Source: Dipteris shenzhenensis (Eukaryota > Polypodiophyta > Polypodiopsida > Gleicheniales). Taken from it: 64,000 nucleotides of DNA. The notes beneath the pieces are model-generated. The model searched no databases and was not told the DNA's origin. It was given only the letters and a program-made list of their open reading frames with translations. Below are positions 19,287 to 31,600 of this stretch, in pieces (position 1 is the stretch's first letter; every line of letters starts with the position of its first letter). The stretch lies in assembly GCA_047967505.1 (NCBI GenBank), contig CM106541.1, one strand, 5' to 3'. Position numbers and translations under genes: made by a program.

Positions 19287-20280
19287 ATGGCATCCTCTTC
19301 CATGTCTGAAAAGGAGTTTTTTAGCATTAAAAATTTTGATGGGACAAACTTTTCTTTGTGGAAAGAACAAATAAGGGATGTGCTTATTCAAAAGAAGCAG
19401 ATTAAACCCTTGGCAGGGATTGAAGCTAAGCCTACAAATATGTCTGAGGATGATTGGAATGAGTTGGATGCATTAGCAAAATCTACTATTAGACTTCATC
19501 TTGTAGAGTCAGTTTATTTCACAGTAGTAAATGAGTAGACTACAGAAGATTTGTGGAAGAAACTATGTGCCACTTGTGAAAAGGAAACTGCGTCTAATAA
19601 AGTTTACCTCATGAAGAGGTTGTTTGAGCTGCAGATGAAGGAAGGGGTCTCCATTCCTTCTCACTTGAATGAATTCAATATTATTTTCAACCAGCTTCAG
19701 GCTCAGAAGATGAATTTAGATGCGTATTAAGGCAATATTTCTCTTATGTTCATTGCCATCCTCATGGGATACCTTCCGTATAGCTGTCAGTAACTCTGCA
19801 CCTGGTGGAGTACTGAAATTTGATGATGTTGTGGGTAGCTTGTTGGCCGAGGAGATTAGATGGAAGTCTATGGACGGCAACAAGCAGGATGCAGCCTTAA
19901 ATGTGCAAAGGGCCAAATCACAGTTCAGGGGGAAGTCCCAAGAAAGAGGGACGTCTTGTAGCAAATCCAGGGCACGGAACATTGAGTATTACCACTGTGG
20001 CAAGAAGGGCCATATGAAAAAGGATTGCTACAAACTAAAAAGAGAGCAAAAGGATAAGAAAAAGAATGCAAATTGGGGTGCAAATCAAAAGGAAGAGAGT
20101 CCAAGGGAGGACAAAGGAAAAGTGAAGATCGAGGAGATCAATGCAGTCACACATGATAGTGACAATGACGTTCTCTTCATGTCTAGTCTATCTACAGAGT
20201 TGCTTACCACTTCAGATGATGCATATTCCCAGGATTTGGATTTTGGATTCTGGTGCTTCATTCCATGTTACTCCCCATAG
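19287..20280 (+). pseudogene. copia A gag (broken)
   Basis: Starts MASSSMSEKEFFSIKNFDGTNF, the usual copia Gag opening with GTNFSLWKEQIRD. A TAG stop after FTVVNE (near 19,536) replaces a Gln codon that is intact in element B. The frame then shifts near 19,725, where a few bases are missing relative to B. The zinc knuckle reads YYHCGKKGHMKKDC, so its first cysteine is tyrosine, whereas B keeps CYHCGKKGHMKKDC. A one-base insertion near 20,237 throws the protease out of frame. No functional Gag can be made. Confidence 0.88.
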
Positions 20281-21076
20281 GGAATGGTTATCCACTTATG
20301 ACAGTGGAAAGACAGGTTGTGTGCATCTTGGAAATGACTATACATGTGACATAGTGGGAGCAGGTGACATAAAGTTTTCTTTTGCAAATGGGTCTGCATT
20401 TGTTTTGAAACATGTGAGACATGTGCCTAAGTTGACCAAGAGTCTTATTTCAGTGGGTCAGCTAGATGATGCTGGTTTTCACACCACTTTTGGCTTTCAG
20501 AGTTGGAAAATTCAGAAGGGCTCTATGCTTTTGGCCAGGGGTGCCAAGTGTGGGACTTTGTATCCCTTACATGTATCAGGGGTATTTGATCATGTTGTTG
20601 CAATAACCAAGCAGCCAAGCACTTCTTTGTGGCATTGCAGGTTGGGGCACATGAGCCAGAATGGAATGAAACTCTTATGCCGTTTGGGTTATGTACCGCA
20701 TTTGAGTTTCTCTGATTTTGAATTTTGTGAGCACTGTCTCTATGGGAAGCAGACTAAATCAGCCCATAAAAGAAGGGGAAAGAAAGAGTTTGAAATGCTT
20801 GATTTGGTGCATTCAGACGTATGTGGTCCCATGCCTACACGATCATTAGGCGGGGCTGAATACTATGTGACATTGATTAATGATGCAACTAGGAAAGTGT
20901 GGGCTTATGCTATAGCTCGAAAGAGTGATGTGTTCCAGGTATTTCAGAAATGGCTGGCCTTGGTTGAGAATCAGTCAGGTAGAACACTTAAATGCCTACG
21001 GACTGACAATGGTGGAGAGTATCTCTCTCATGACTTTCAGCATTTCTGTGATACACGTGGGATTAAGAGGGAGCTC
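20237..21076 (+). pseudogene. copia A protease and partial integrase
   Basis: Continuing in the next frame: ILDSGASFHVTPHREW (protease), VRHVPKLTKSLISVGQLDDAG, and the GAG-pre-integrase block SLWHCRLGHMSQNGMKLLCR. Then comes the integrase core with HSDVCGPMPTRS and TDNGGEYLSHDF, two acidic residues of the DDE triad. The sequence stops at the A/B junction before the third catalytic residue, so the integrase is incomplete. Confidence 0.88.
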
Positions 21077-21246
21077 TGAGAGTGCTCTCAACGGAAGCAA
21101 GAACGGAAGAAGGAGAGAGAGAGACAGAGAGCCACACAAGTTTTGTTGGGTGCAGAATCACCCTAATCTTCTTTTTCATTCATTTATATATGTATTTGAG
21201 TATTGTACATAACTGGGGTTAAGGCACAGTGACCTTTAACCCCACA
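21077..21246 (-). repeat. 3' LTR of copia B
   Basis: A 170-bp LTR in inverted orientation. On the plus strand it begins TGAGAGTGCTCTC and ends TTTAACCCCACA. It is aligned end to end with the LTR of A but carries roughly ten differences and small indels. A purine-rich tract AAGTGGGAGG (minus strand) lies just upstream as the polypurine tract. Confidence 0.9.
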
Positions 21247-21499
21247 ACCTCCCACTTAAAGGACAATGTGCCTTTAAGGGAGAACAACCAGTGAGCATAC
21301 TATCCAATGCCCATCAATACACGACAATACTCAAACCGCTGACTAGGTAGACTCTTCGTCAGCATATCTGCAGGGTTATCATCTGTATGAACCTTGACAA
21401 GCTCTATGCGCTTGTCCTCAAGTACCTCCCTGATGAAATGGTACCTGACCTCAATGTGTTTGTTCTTTGCATGAAAGACCGGATTCCGTGCTAGCTGAA

Positions 21500-24432
21500 T
21501 ATAGCACTCATGGAATCACTATGCAATGTCGGTACACCTGTATGAATCCCCAAATCTCCCACTAGCCGATCAAGCCATATAGCCTTCTTGCAACCCTCTG
21601 TGGCTGCAACATACTCAGCCTCTGTGGTAGACAAAGCAACGCACTTCTATGCGCGAGACATCCACGACACTGCACCACCTGCAAAGGTGAACACATAACC
21701 AGAAGTGGATCTCCTACTATCCACATGCCCTGCATAGTTTGAATCTGTGTACCCAAGTACATGCATGTCTCCTTTACCAAAGCAAATGCACATCTCCTTG
21801 GTACCCTTCATGTACCTCATGATGCACTTAACTGCCTCCCAATGCCTCTTTCCTGGATTAGCCATATACCGGCTAACAACTCCCACTGCAAATGCAATGT
21901 CTGGTCTAGTAGCTATCATAGCATACATAAGACTCCCAACTGCTGATGCATAAGGAACCTTGGCCATCATGGCCCTCTCCTCATCTGATTTGGGACTATC
22001 CGTATGACTCAGTTTCACATATGGAGGCAATGGAGTACTCATTGCCTTCCCCCCCTCCATATTGAAACGCTGTAATACTTTTGTAACATACTCTTTTTAT
22101 GAAAGCCAAAGGAGTTTCCTACTTCGATCATGCGTGATGTGCATACCAAGAATATGACCTGCAAGTCCCAAATCCTTCATATCAAAGGCCTCATGCAACT
22201 TGGCCTTTAATGCATCTAGCTCATAAGTATTCTTGCTAGCCAATAGCATATCATCCACATATAGTGCCAGGATTATCAGGCTACTATCCTTAGCCCTTTT
22301 AGTGTAGAGGCAGTGATCAATTTCACTCCTTCTAAAACCCTGGGACCGAATGAAAGCATCAAACTTCTGATACCATTCTCTAGGTGCTTGCTTAAGACCA
22401 TAGAGACTCTTTTTCAGCTTGCAAACTAAATGCTCTTTGCCCTTTTCTTCAAAGCCTTCCGGCTGCACCATGTAAATGTCCTCATGCAAATCCCCATGCA
22501 AGAAAGCTGTCTTGACATCCATTTGCATAAGCTCCATATCCTCTATTGCCACTAGTCCAAGCATGCATCTAAGTGTGGTCATCTTCACAACCGGAGAGAA
22601 TATCTCATCAAAGTCCACACCCTTCTCTTGCTTGACCCTTTAGCAACCAAACGGGCCTTGTACCTAGGCACATCATCACCTGTGACCTTCACTTTGTAGA
22701 CCCATTTACATGGCAATGCTTTCTTTCCATGTGGCAAAGAAACCAAGTCCCAAGTCTTATTCTTCATAAGTGAACTCATCTCTGATTGCATAGCATACTC
22801 CCACTTGCGTTGATCCTCACGCATCATAGCCTCTCTATAGCAAGAAGGCTCCCCGCAATCAGTAAGCATCACATAGTCTACCCCTGGAACAAACCTATCA
22901 GGCGGTCTAGACACTCTAGATGATCTTCTCAAGGGCATTTCAGCTTGTTGTCCCACTTGCATATCAGCCACATTTGGCTCATCATTTCCACCAATAGATG
23001 ATCCATCATCTACCCTTGATTGTATACCTGTGGGAGTACTTGGTGGTACCCTTTCTTGCACATTTGGTGCATTGACAGCTTGCTGTCTATCAACATGTGC
23101 AGGTGGATTCACATCCTGGAAAGTGATTCTCCTCATTTCCACATCCCTCATGGGTGCCTTATGCATCTTCTTCTCATTGAAGACCACATCATTGCTGCGT
23201 ATGATCTTCTTTGCTTCTGGATCCCAGAGACGATAGCCCATCTCTCCACTTTCACCATAACCCAGAAAAATGCATTTCCTAGACTTAGGATCTAGCTTCT
23301 TTCGAAGCTCTTTTGGCACATGTGCATATGCCTCACACCCAAATATATGCAAATGAGAGTAAGAGGGCTTCTTGCCACTCCATGCCTCTTCAGGAATACC
23401 ACCATCCAAACTCTTACTAGGTGATCTATTGATCACATGCACTGCAGTCTTCATTGCCTCAGCCCAAAAACCACCAGAAAGACTTGCATTGGAAAGCATG
23501 CATTGCAACCTTTCTTGAATCGTACGGTTCATCTTTTCTGCAACTGGATTTTGCTCTGGAGTACGAGGGGATGTGAGCTCCCTCTTAATCCCACGAGTAT
23601 CACAGAAATGCTGAAAGTCATGAGAGAGATACTCTCCACCATTGTCAGTCCGTAGGCATTTAAGCATTCTACCTGACTGATTCTCAACCAAGGCCAGCCA
23701 TTTCTGAAATGCTTGGAACACATCACTCTTCCGAGCTATAGCATAAGCCCACACTTTCCTAGTTGCATCATCAATGAATGTCACATAGTATTCAGCCCCA
23801 CCTAATGACCGTGTAGGCATGGGACCACATACGTCTGAATGCACCAAATCAAGCATTTCAAACTCTTTCTTTCCCCTTCTTTTATGGGCTGATTTAGTCT
23901 GCTTCCCATAGAGACAATGCTCACAAAATTCAAAATCAGAGAAACTCAAATGCGGTACATAACCCAAACGACATAAGAGTTTCATTCCATTCTGGCTCAT
24001 GTGCCCCAACCTGCAATGCCACAAAGAAGTGCTTGGCTACTCGGTTATTGCAACAACATGATCAAATACCCCTGATACATGTAAGGGATACAAAGTCCCA
24101 CACTTGGCACCCCTAGCCAAAAGCATAGAGCCCTTTTGAATTTTCCAACTCTGAAAGCCAAAAGTGGTGTGAAAACCAGCATCATCTAGCTGACCCACTG
24201 AAATAAGACTCTTGGTCAGCTTAGGCACATGTCTCACATGTTTCAAAACAAATGCAGACCCATTTGCAAAAGAAAACTTTATGTCACCTGCTCCCACACC
24301 TGCTCCCACTGTGTCACATGCATAGTCATTTCCAAGATGCACACAACCTGTCTTTCCACTATCATAAGTGGAGAACCATTCCCTATGGGGAGTAACATGG
24401 AATGAAGCACCAGAATCCAAAATCCAATCCTG
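21500..24432 (-). pseudogene. copia B pol: protease, integrase, RT, RNase H (broken)
   Basis: In order on the minus strand. Protease ILDSGASFHVTPHREW lies in the frame that ends at 24,037 with a TAG stop in place of the Gln present in A. Integrase follows (24,024-22,585; HSDVCGPM, TDNGGEYLSHDF, TPEQNPVAEKMNRT, with the DDE Glu region intact). A frameshift near 22,610 leads into RT (FDEIFSPVVKMTTLR, MDVKTAFLHGDLHEDIYMVQP, LYGLKQAPREWYQKF, catalytic LYVDDMLLAS). A stop at LWLS*KEY precedes MYAMIATRPDIAFAVGVVSRYM, and RNase H (GYTDSNYAGHVDSRRSTSGYV) has another stop before KCVALSTTEAEY. The tail beyond about 21,560 is degenerate. Confidence 0.9.
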
Positions 24433-25376
24433 GGAATATGCATCATCTGAAGTGGTAAGCAACTCTGAAGATAAAGTAGACATGAAGAGAACGTCATTGT
24501 CACTATCATGTGTGACTGCATTGATCTTCTCGATGTTCACTTTTCCTTTGTCCTCCCTTGGACTCTCTTCCTTTTGATTTGCACCCCGATTTGCATTCTT
24601 TTTCTTATCCTTTTGCTCTCTTTTTAGCTTGTAGCAATCCTTTTTCATATGGCCCTTCTTGCCACAGTGGTAACACTCAATGTTCCGTGCCCTGGATTTG
24701 CTACGTGACTTTCCTCTTTCTTGGGACTTCCCCCTGAACTGTGATCTGCCCCTTTGCACATTTAAGGCTGCATCCTACTTGTTGCCATCCATAGACTTCC
24801 GTCTAATCTCCTCGGCCAACAAGCTACCCACAACATCATCAAATTTCAGTACTCCACCAGGTGTAGAGTTACTGACAGCTGTACGGAAGGTATCCCATGA
24901 GGATGGCAATGAACATAAGAGAAATATTGCCTTAGTCTCCGCATCAAAATTCATCTTCTGAGCCTGAAGCTGGCTGAAAATAATATTGAATTCATTCAAG
25001 TGAGAAGCAATGGAGACCCCTTCCTTCATCTGCAGCTCAAACAACCTCTTCATGAGGTAAACTTTATTAGAGGCAATTTCCTTCTCATAAGTGGCACACA
25101 GTTTCTTCCACAAATCTTCCGTAGTCTGCTCATTTACTACTGTGAAATAAACTGACTCTGCAAGATGAAGTCTAATAGTAGACTTTGCTAATGCATCCAA
25201 CTCATTCCAATCATCCTCAGACATATTTGCAGGCTTAGCTTCAATCCCTGCCAAGGGTTTAATCTGCTTCTTTTGATAAGCACATCCCTTATTTGTTCTT
25301 TCCACAAAGAAAAGTTTGTCCCATCAAACTTTTTAATGCTGAAAAACTCCTTTTCAGACGTGGAAGAGGATGCCAT
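24433..25376 (-). pseudogene. copia B gag (broken)
   Basis: Begins at 25,376 with MASSSTSEKEFFSIKKFDGT. One base is lost in IRDVLI(Q)KKQ relative to A, shifting the frame. The rest is open to SMDGNK, where CAG has become TAG. After that come a basic region and an intact zinc knuckle CYHCGKKGHMKKDC, then a Lys/Glu-rich linker that runs into the protease frame. Comparison with A gives the likely intact codon at each lesion, since most are private to one copy. Confidence 0.88.
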
Positions 25377-26546
25377 GATGCAAATGAAACAAAATCCCAA
25401 ATGCTAGTGCCTGCAAGAGAGAATCACACCAAATACTAGGTGCACCCAAATGTGTATGCCACAATAGAGTGAAATATCACCAAAATTCAAAGCTCAAAGC
25501 ATCAAAAGATGCATCTGACTCATGTGCATATACTATGCATCCATATGAGCAAATCTGGCCCAAAAGAAAATGCCAATAAGTGCCAAATGACTCAAGCATA
25601 AACACTGTTCACTGGCATATGCATCAATAATGTCTCATCCAAGAGAGCATAGCACTATCAGTGCATTACCAACAATGTGTCAAAGCTGTCCCTCAGCATA
25701 AAATAGCATCCATGTGCAAAGCGTCCATAAAAAATAGCATCCCACAAGGCAATTTGGGCCTATTAGCGCATCCAACAAGGACCGCAATGCATCCAAATGG
25801 CCTATAAATCATCCATTGCAACCCAATGCATACCACGAATGAGCGCACACTGCTCAAACTGCAACCAGAGTGATCTGCATAAGGTATGCTCAAGAAATCA
25901 TAGTCCCACGGTAATGAGTGCTACTGAAAATAGAACCTGAGATGCTTCAAAACATGGGCGCCATTGCATAATCGGACTCAGCAAGAAAATCTGCAAATAT
26001 CTCTCTTCTGGCAGAATCCAAAATCCCAACCGATGAGTGAGAAATGGGAGTCAACACTTATCCACTGCCATGTGGCATAAATCTAAGGTTTCAAAACCTT
26101 AGTATGAAAAATGCATAACAGAGAGACGAAATCGAATACACAGAGATTTATAACTCTGAAAATCCTTCACCGAATCGCGCAAGAACTGATAGGTAGGGGT
26201 TTTTGGGCGTCCGGAACGCAATGGGACAGACGGTTTTGGAAACCGTGGTCTCAATCACTGGGTCCAACACACGGACTGAAAAAAGTTTTTGGAAACAGAG
26301 CTATCTGTAAACTCCACCAGAGTGCGAATGATGAGCAACATAGAAGTTTTAAGACCTCCTGAGTCCACCGGAACTAACAGATCTGCAAATGGTTGCTCCA
26401 AACTTGAGTTCCAACACCCGGGTAAAAAACGCAGGAACTGACACAGTGAGCCAGAAATCCAATGAAATGATCCCAGATTCAAGAATGAAGGTGTTTCCAA
26501 GCTCCTAAAGTAATGTGGACACCAAAAGCAAGCAATAGTTGCCTCT

Positions 26547-28176
26547 GTGCTTGGAAATTATTTTGTCTTACCACAATCTCAAGTGCTTCTAATTCTTCTT
26601 TGAGTTTTTCCATCCTTCTTGCCTTGATTACAACCCTATTTCTTTTGTCATTTTTGAATATCCTCTATGTACACTTAATAGCCTCTTGCCAGGCTATTGA
26701 AGCAGAATTAGAATTAGAAAAAGTTAATTCTCATACAAAGCCTATCTTTGTACATTCGCAATTAAGAACAACTGAGGATCTGCCTTACAATTGTTGTGGA
26801 GAGGGGTTTGTGATTTAATAGTGCAAGAGTAGAAAACAAAACCATCTTATGATCTATTGTTTGTCCCAAAACAATTTGGGAGATTTAAATTCTATCTAAC
26901 CTTGCTTCCCTTCTTAGATCCCAAATTATCTATTACACCAGCTAAAACAACTAACTATTCTTACATCCACTATTTGTAGTGTTTCTAAAGGTCATCCCAC
27001 ATTTGTAATTTATAGCCTCTCAAAGAGGACCCTTTCAGAACCATCTATCATCAATATTCTCCACTATGTTAAAATCTCCTAGCAACATAGTGCTATCCTA
27101 AAAGTATGTAAGGACTCCCAAGTTGTCATCTTCCTTGTGCTCCTATAGGTGCATAGACTAAAACTATTGCGAGGAGGATATTTTTCATTTTACAATTCAA
27201 TGAAACCCATCTAGTGTCTCTGTCCACAATCTACCTAATTACACCTTTTCTGAAGTGCGATAGAACACCTATTGCTATTTCATGCCTCCCTTCCTCATGA
27301 GTGGTGTAGTACCAAACTCTTCTTCTATGTCCTCACCTAAGTCTCTATTCAAGTGTTGCTTCAATTACCTCAACTTTTTGTAAAGCTAAAATGGTAGGTG
27401 AAAGTGAGTTGGCTAAGAAAGTGAGTTGGCTCTCAACCATCCAGCTAATTCCCACCCTCTAAAGGGGGTTGGTCAATCCACACACATTGAGTATAAGAAA
27501 AGACAAAGGTCTACTTACCATTTTTATTTTTCCCCTTTTTAGCCTTGGGGGCTAGGCTTTCGAGGGGCATAGTTGACATTTCATCTAAGAAAGTCTTCTT
27601 TTGTTTTGCAATATAGCTTGAGCTTTCCCTATTATTGAAAAGTCCTTCTCCACATTTCTTAGGGTGGCAGGAATCTCTTCCTTAGAGCCTTCCTATTGAG
27701 TCCCTTTGATTTATCTCATCCTCCAAGGCTTTAGACTAGCCAAGCTTGACTTCACTTTCTCCCATCTCATTATAGTTGTCCACTACTCTGTCTCTTCATC
27801 AACAAGAGCCTCAAAAGCATTTTTTGAATCAAAAGACCTAGTTACATGCTCCTTTATAGGTTATGTTCATGCATCCTTCTTTTCCTCCTTCATGGATGCT
27901 CTGTGATACCCTCTTTCTGAGGTTTATTAGTCTTAATAGTCCACTTGGTTTTGACAATCTGTGGGACTTGAACAACTCTTTTGGAGGCTTAGCTTTACCT
28001 CTCTTTTGATAATAGTTCTTGACTGTGTGAGAGGAAAATCCATAAAGAAAACAAGAATTGGGAAATTTTTATAAATCAAAGGCTGTTCTTTGTAGAGCTT
28101 GCCATTTCTATTAATAATAGAAAAAGTATCAGGAAGATCCTCTACTATATCCATCTTCACACAGACTTGGGGGTTG
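26547..28176 (-). mobile_element. LINE relic, segment 2: ORF1 tail, endonuclease, linker
   Basis: Minus strand from 28,176 opens with the conserved ORF1 block CVKMDIVEDLPDTF followed by a region resembling the zf-CCHC_4 end of plant LINE ORF1. From about 27,500 ORF2 begins with an endonuclease: LNVCGL, HEEGRHEIAIGVLSHFRKG, VYAPIGAQGR (27,128-27,158) and LLGDFNIVENIDDR (about 27,085). Past it, a Lys/Glu-rich helical linker (QEGWKNSKKN) runs to the junction with copia B at 26,547. Many stops are present. The RT that should follow is found at 17,687, so the copia pair interrupts ORF2 and some linker sequence has been deleted. Confidence 0.75.
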
Positions 28177-28199
28177 CATAACAACACAAAGCAACTATA

Positions 28200-28470
28200 G
28201 ATGCGCTTGGTAGACGTGCAAAATAGCGGGCGCATCTATAGGCATTGCTTTAATAGAGGAATTACGGGCGCGTCTAAATGTGCATCTAAAAGCTCGTCTA
28301 TTTGCACGTAAATTACCGCATCTACGTGCACGTCTGACCTGAGAAAATACGGGCCCGTCTAACATCCCGTTTATTGGCACGTCTATTTGCGTGTGTATTT
28401 GCACTTTATTTACGCGTTTACACTGAGAATCAGACGCGCATTTAGACGCGTAAATAGACACAAACCAGAG
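28200..28470. repeat. Left subterminal GCGTCTA / TAGACGC array
   Basis: About a dozen degenerate copies of GCGTCTA or its complement in both orientations (e.g. GCGCGTCTAAA, TAGACGCG, GCACGTCTATTT). En/Spm elements carry such short subterminal repeats as binding sites for the element's own protein; by position these are the equivalent. Confidence 0.8.
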
Positions 28471-28630
28471 AATACAGAAAGTGAGATTTTGGTGTACATC
28501 ATTGCTTTCCAAACATTGCCCATGATTACCAAAGCACATAATTTTTTGCAAGCCCACATATACAAGAATTAAGTGAGATGAGGAGAATGAGACAATATGT
28601 AAAATAGTTTTGCCAATATCAATTATGGGG

Positions 28631-31600
28631 CTACGGTTCAATCTCATCCTCAATGAGATCAACCCTTGCCAAACTATCTACTTCAAAATCCAAACAAGTG
28701 TTTAGATCTACAAATACATTCAACCCACTACTACTTGTGCCACTCATGTGCTCATCGAAATCAGCATCTCGAATGGTAGGCTCGTCCTCATGGGTAATGG
28801 CCTCAATATCTGTATCTCCTATCTCATGATCATCCTCCTCTCTTGTATCACGGTCATCATCACGTCCATGGCCATGATCATCCTCCATACGCTCCATATT
28901 AGTAACTGTACTATACATCACTTTGGAACGTGGCATAATAGGTATGACATGCCACCATCTATTATTATCCACCATTGGTTGATAGACAACCTAATTCAAA
29001 CACAAATACAATCATGTTACTTTTCTTGCATCAAATATTTAAAAGCGAGTATTTTTATATGTGTGCACAGTACCTGTTCACATTGTTGCAGTAGTACTAG
29101 TGTGTCCTTCCTACTTTGCCAAAACTTTGTGGAGTCAATAGTTACAAAGCCACTTGCATGGCGTTTGATTGTTGCATTAGGGCCTCTTTCCACCACGTCC
29201 TTAAACCACTTTACATCCAAAACATACACAAAGAAGCGTCGAAAGTCAAGCATAATAATATCTTGGATTATGCCACAATAATCATCCATGGCTCCATTAG
29301 CTCCCTCAAAGCTAGCAATGACGCCGCAATCTTGTGTGTTTCTCTTATCATCAATCCGTTGTGTTCGAAAATGCTTGCCCTCACACCATATAGCATTGAA
29401 CATAGTGCACTACACCAAGAAAAAATCAATTAAATAAGCAATCTAAATTATTGAAAGCTCCTAACTTATGCATAACATTCTATATACCGACCTTGCTCAT
29501 GCATCCCCTAGCATACTCCCATTCTTCCATTGTGATATGCATCCCCTCGTCTTTCTCTGCTTTCTCCATTTCATCAAGTAGCCAATCCACATGAATATCC
29601 TTTGGAAGTGCTCTTAGATGCTGAGGGTATGGCACACGAGATCCGTGGTGTGTACGAAAGAGGGCCCTTTCTTCTTGTCTTCTTGCCTTTGCATCCTCGT
29701 ATCTTGTCACCCATCTTTTCATCACATCACTATTAAGCACGCAAAAGAGGTTGATACTATTACGCAACTCCGTGTCTATTACTTTGTTGCATCCTTTCCC
29801 TTGAGGCACAATAGAGGTCATCCTTAGGTCTTCATCATCTCTCCATAGTCGTGGGAGAGAGCTATCCACATCAACAAGAAACTCAGCATCCTAGAAACTC
29901 AAGCTATTCATCGAACCTCCCTCACAACACTCCCTAAAACCCACCTCCTTTCTGTGTCACTTTACACTCACTTTGGAGTTTGGAGTTCTCCCATTACATG
30001 TAGTACATGCATGCACGCATGACACCTCTCGCAATTCACTCGTAGTTGTGATCTTTAATTTCTCCTTTGTAGAGATTTAATAACATTGAACAAAATTTCA
30101 ATAAACCAATTCATCCAGTAAAGTGGTAAGAGGCCATCCTTGTCTAGTAGAGAGTTTCAAATCCATGCATCTCACTACCTCTCCATTTAGCATAACAGTT
30201 GCAACAAGGTTTTGGAAGAAATCATAGATTGCATTCACAAAAAATTACCGAAAATAGACACGTTTGAGTATCCTAACAATGAAATCCTAGAGAACCCTAT
30301 CATGAACCTTATCTTGACAAGAACTCAGAAATATATACAAGTGACTCTTGTACCAACCAACCCTCAGCCATGCTACCTTCGGGTCTTGCATTTTGTCTCA
30401 CAAAGCCCTTCAAGGTCTTCATGAAGCGCTCGAGGAGGAACAACCATCGTACATGTATAGTACTGCATATAGCAATCTCATCCACCAAATGCAATATGAG
30501 ATGTAGTTGGCTTGTGAGAATAGAACGTGGAAATGTCTCCTCCACTAAACAAACCGCCTCCACTGACATAACTCGAGCATTCTCAAGCGTGGTGGGATCT
30601 ATTTCCTTTGAGCTCACATACCTCACAAGCTCGCCCATCTTGTAAATACAATCTTTCACGTCCTTCGATGCACTACGTGAAATGCTAGTAGGTAGTATGA
30701 ACTGAACCCGCGAGGAGGTGGTTGATTAGTTGCTTATAGCTATTCACTCACAAATTTGAAAGGAAAAAGATATTATGCATATAAAATACTTACTTGGAGC
30801 ATCTTGTGCCAATCATGAGATTTCAAGCCATATAATTGCTCTACACCTCTTTTCTTGCTCTTTGTAAAGGCTCCCTTGAAACACCTCATGCATCTAGTGG
30901 GAGTATGAATTGTAGTAATAGCGCGCTTCACCATCGCCATCTCTAGCTTTGATAACATCCACGGTGCACGAGGTAAAAAAACACGCCCATTTGGTCTCTC
31001 TTGAGGCCAAGCTTCACGCATTTTCCCTGTGGTACATAGATCCTCCCTTATGCCTGCCGAATCTCGTGTCCCATTCAAATGCTCCCAAATGGTAGATGCC
31101 ACATTCTTGAAAATATGCATGGGATCAAGCAGGTGATTGATCTTGAGGTGGGACCAATATGGTAAACGATAAAAGATGGAGTATCTAAACAAAATAAAGT
31201 GTTAGCGTGCAATCTTTACTTTCAGCCAATATAGCCAATCTTTACTTCCAACCAATAGTTACAAACCCTTACCGGCTCATGCCAAGTGGTGGAGGAGTCG
31301 TGGAACCGTCCCAAATTCTCATCCAATCTCCCGCAGTGAGTGATTGTGGGAGGACTTCATTCCAAGGGGCAACATATCTAGGATGATCAGGTGGGAGAAA
31401 TCGATGGTGATTCTCATAGATGACCTTATTCAATGCGTCTGCCCGTGAGACAACTAGCAAAGGACCACAAACAGGACATGCATGGTAACCCGATGTAGTG
31501 AGACCTGAACAATAGATGCAATTAAGAGTGGAAGGTGGGTTTAGGGTGCCACATCCTTTGACTATTCATAATTAAAAAATGCAATGCTTACCTGAACACT

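Larger units (their letters stand above)
17688..21076 (+). mobile_element. Ty1/copia element A (5' half)
   Basis: Plus-strand copia with a 170-bp 5' LTR, an exact primer-binding site, a 1.4-kb leader, gag, protease and the first part of integrase. It ends abruptly at 21,076 within integrase (after RGIKREL), where the outer end of the inverted element B LTR begins. The RT, RNase H and 3' LTR of A are missing. The coding part has a nonsense codon, at least two frameshifts and a lost zinc-knuckle cysteine. It shares its leader, gag, protease and integrase with element B at high similarity, so A and B are the same family. It sits inside the LINE on the opposite strand. Confidence 0.88.
21077..26546 (-). 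mobile_element. Ty1/copia element B, inverted relative to A
   Basis: A nearly complete copia reading right to left, with 3' LTR at 21,077-21,246, RNase H, RT, integrase, protease, gag and most of the leader. It is cut at about 26,546, where similarity to A's leader ends and LINE sequence resumes, so its 5' LTR and primer-binding site are gone. Its LTR end abuts copia A exactly, as expected if B inserted into A's integrase in opposite orientation and a later deletion removed B's 5' end together with the rest of A and some LINE. Coding damage is light: a handful of Gln-to-stop changes and two obvious frameshifts. Confidence 0.87.

Noticed and set aside
17688-26546. Copia A/B as the product of a single autointegration (inversion) event
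   Set aside because: Autointegration rearranges one copy, but here leader, gag, protease and integrase are all present twice, with many differences between copies, so two elements are needed.
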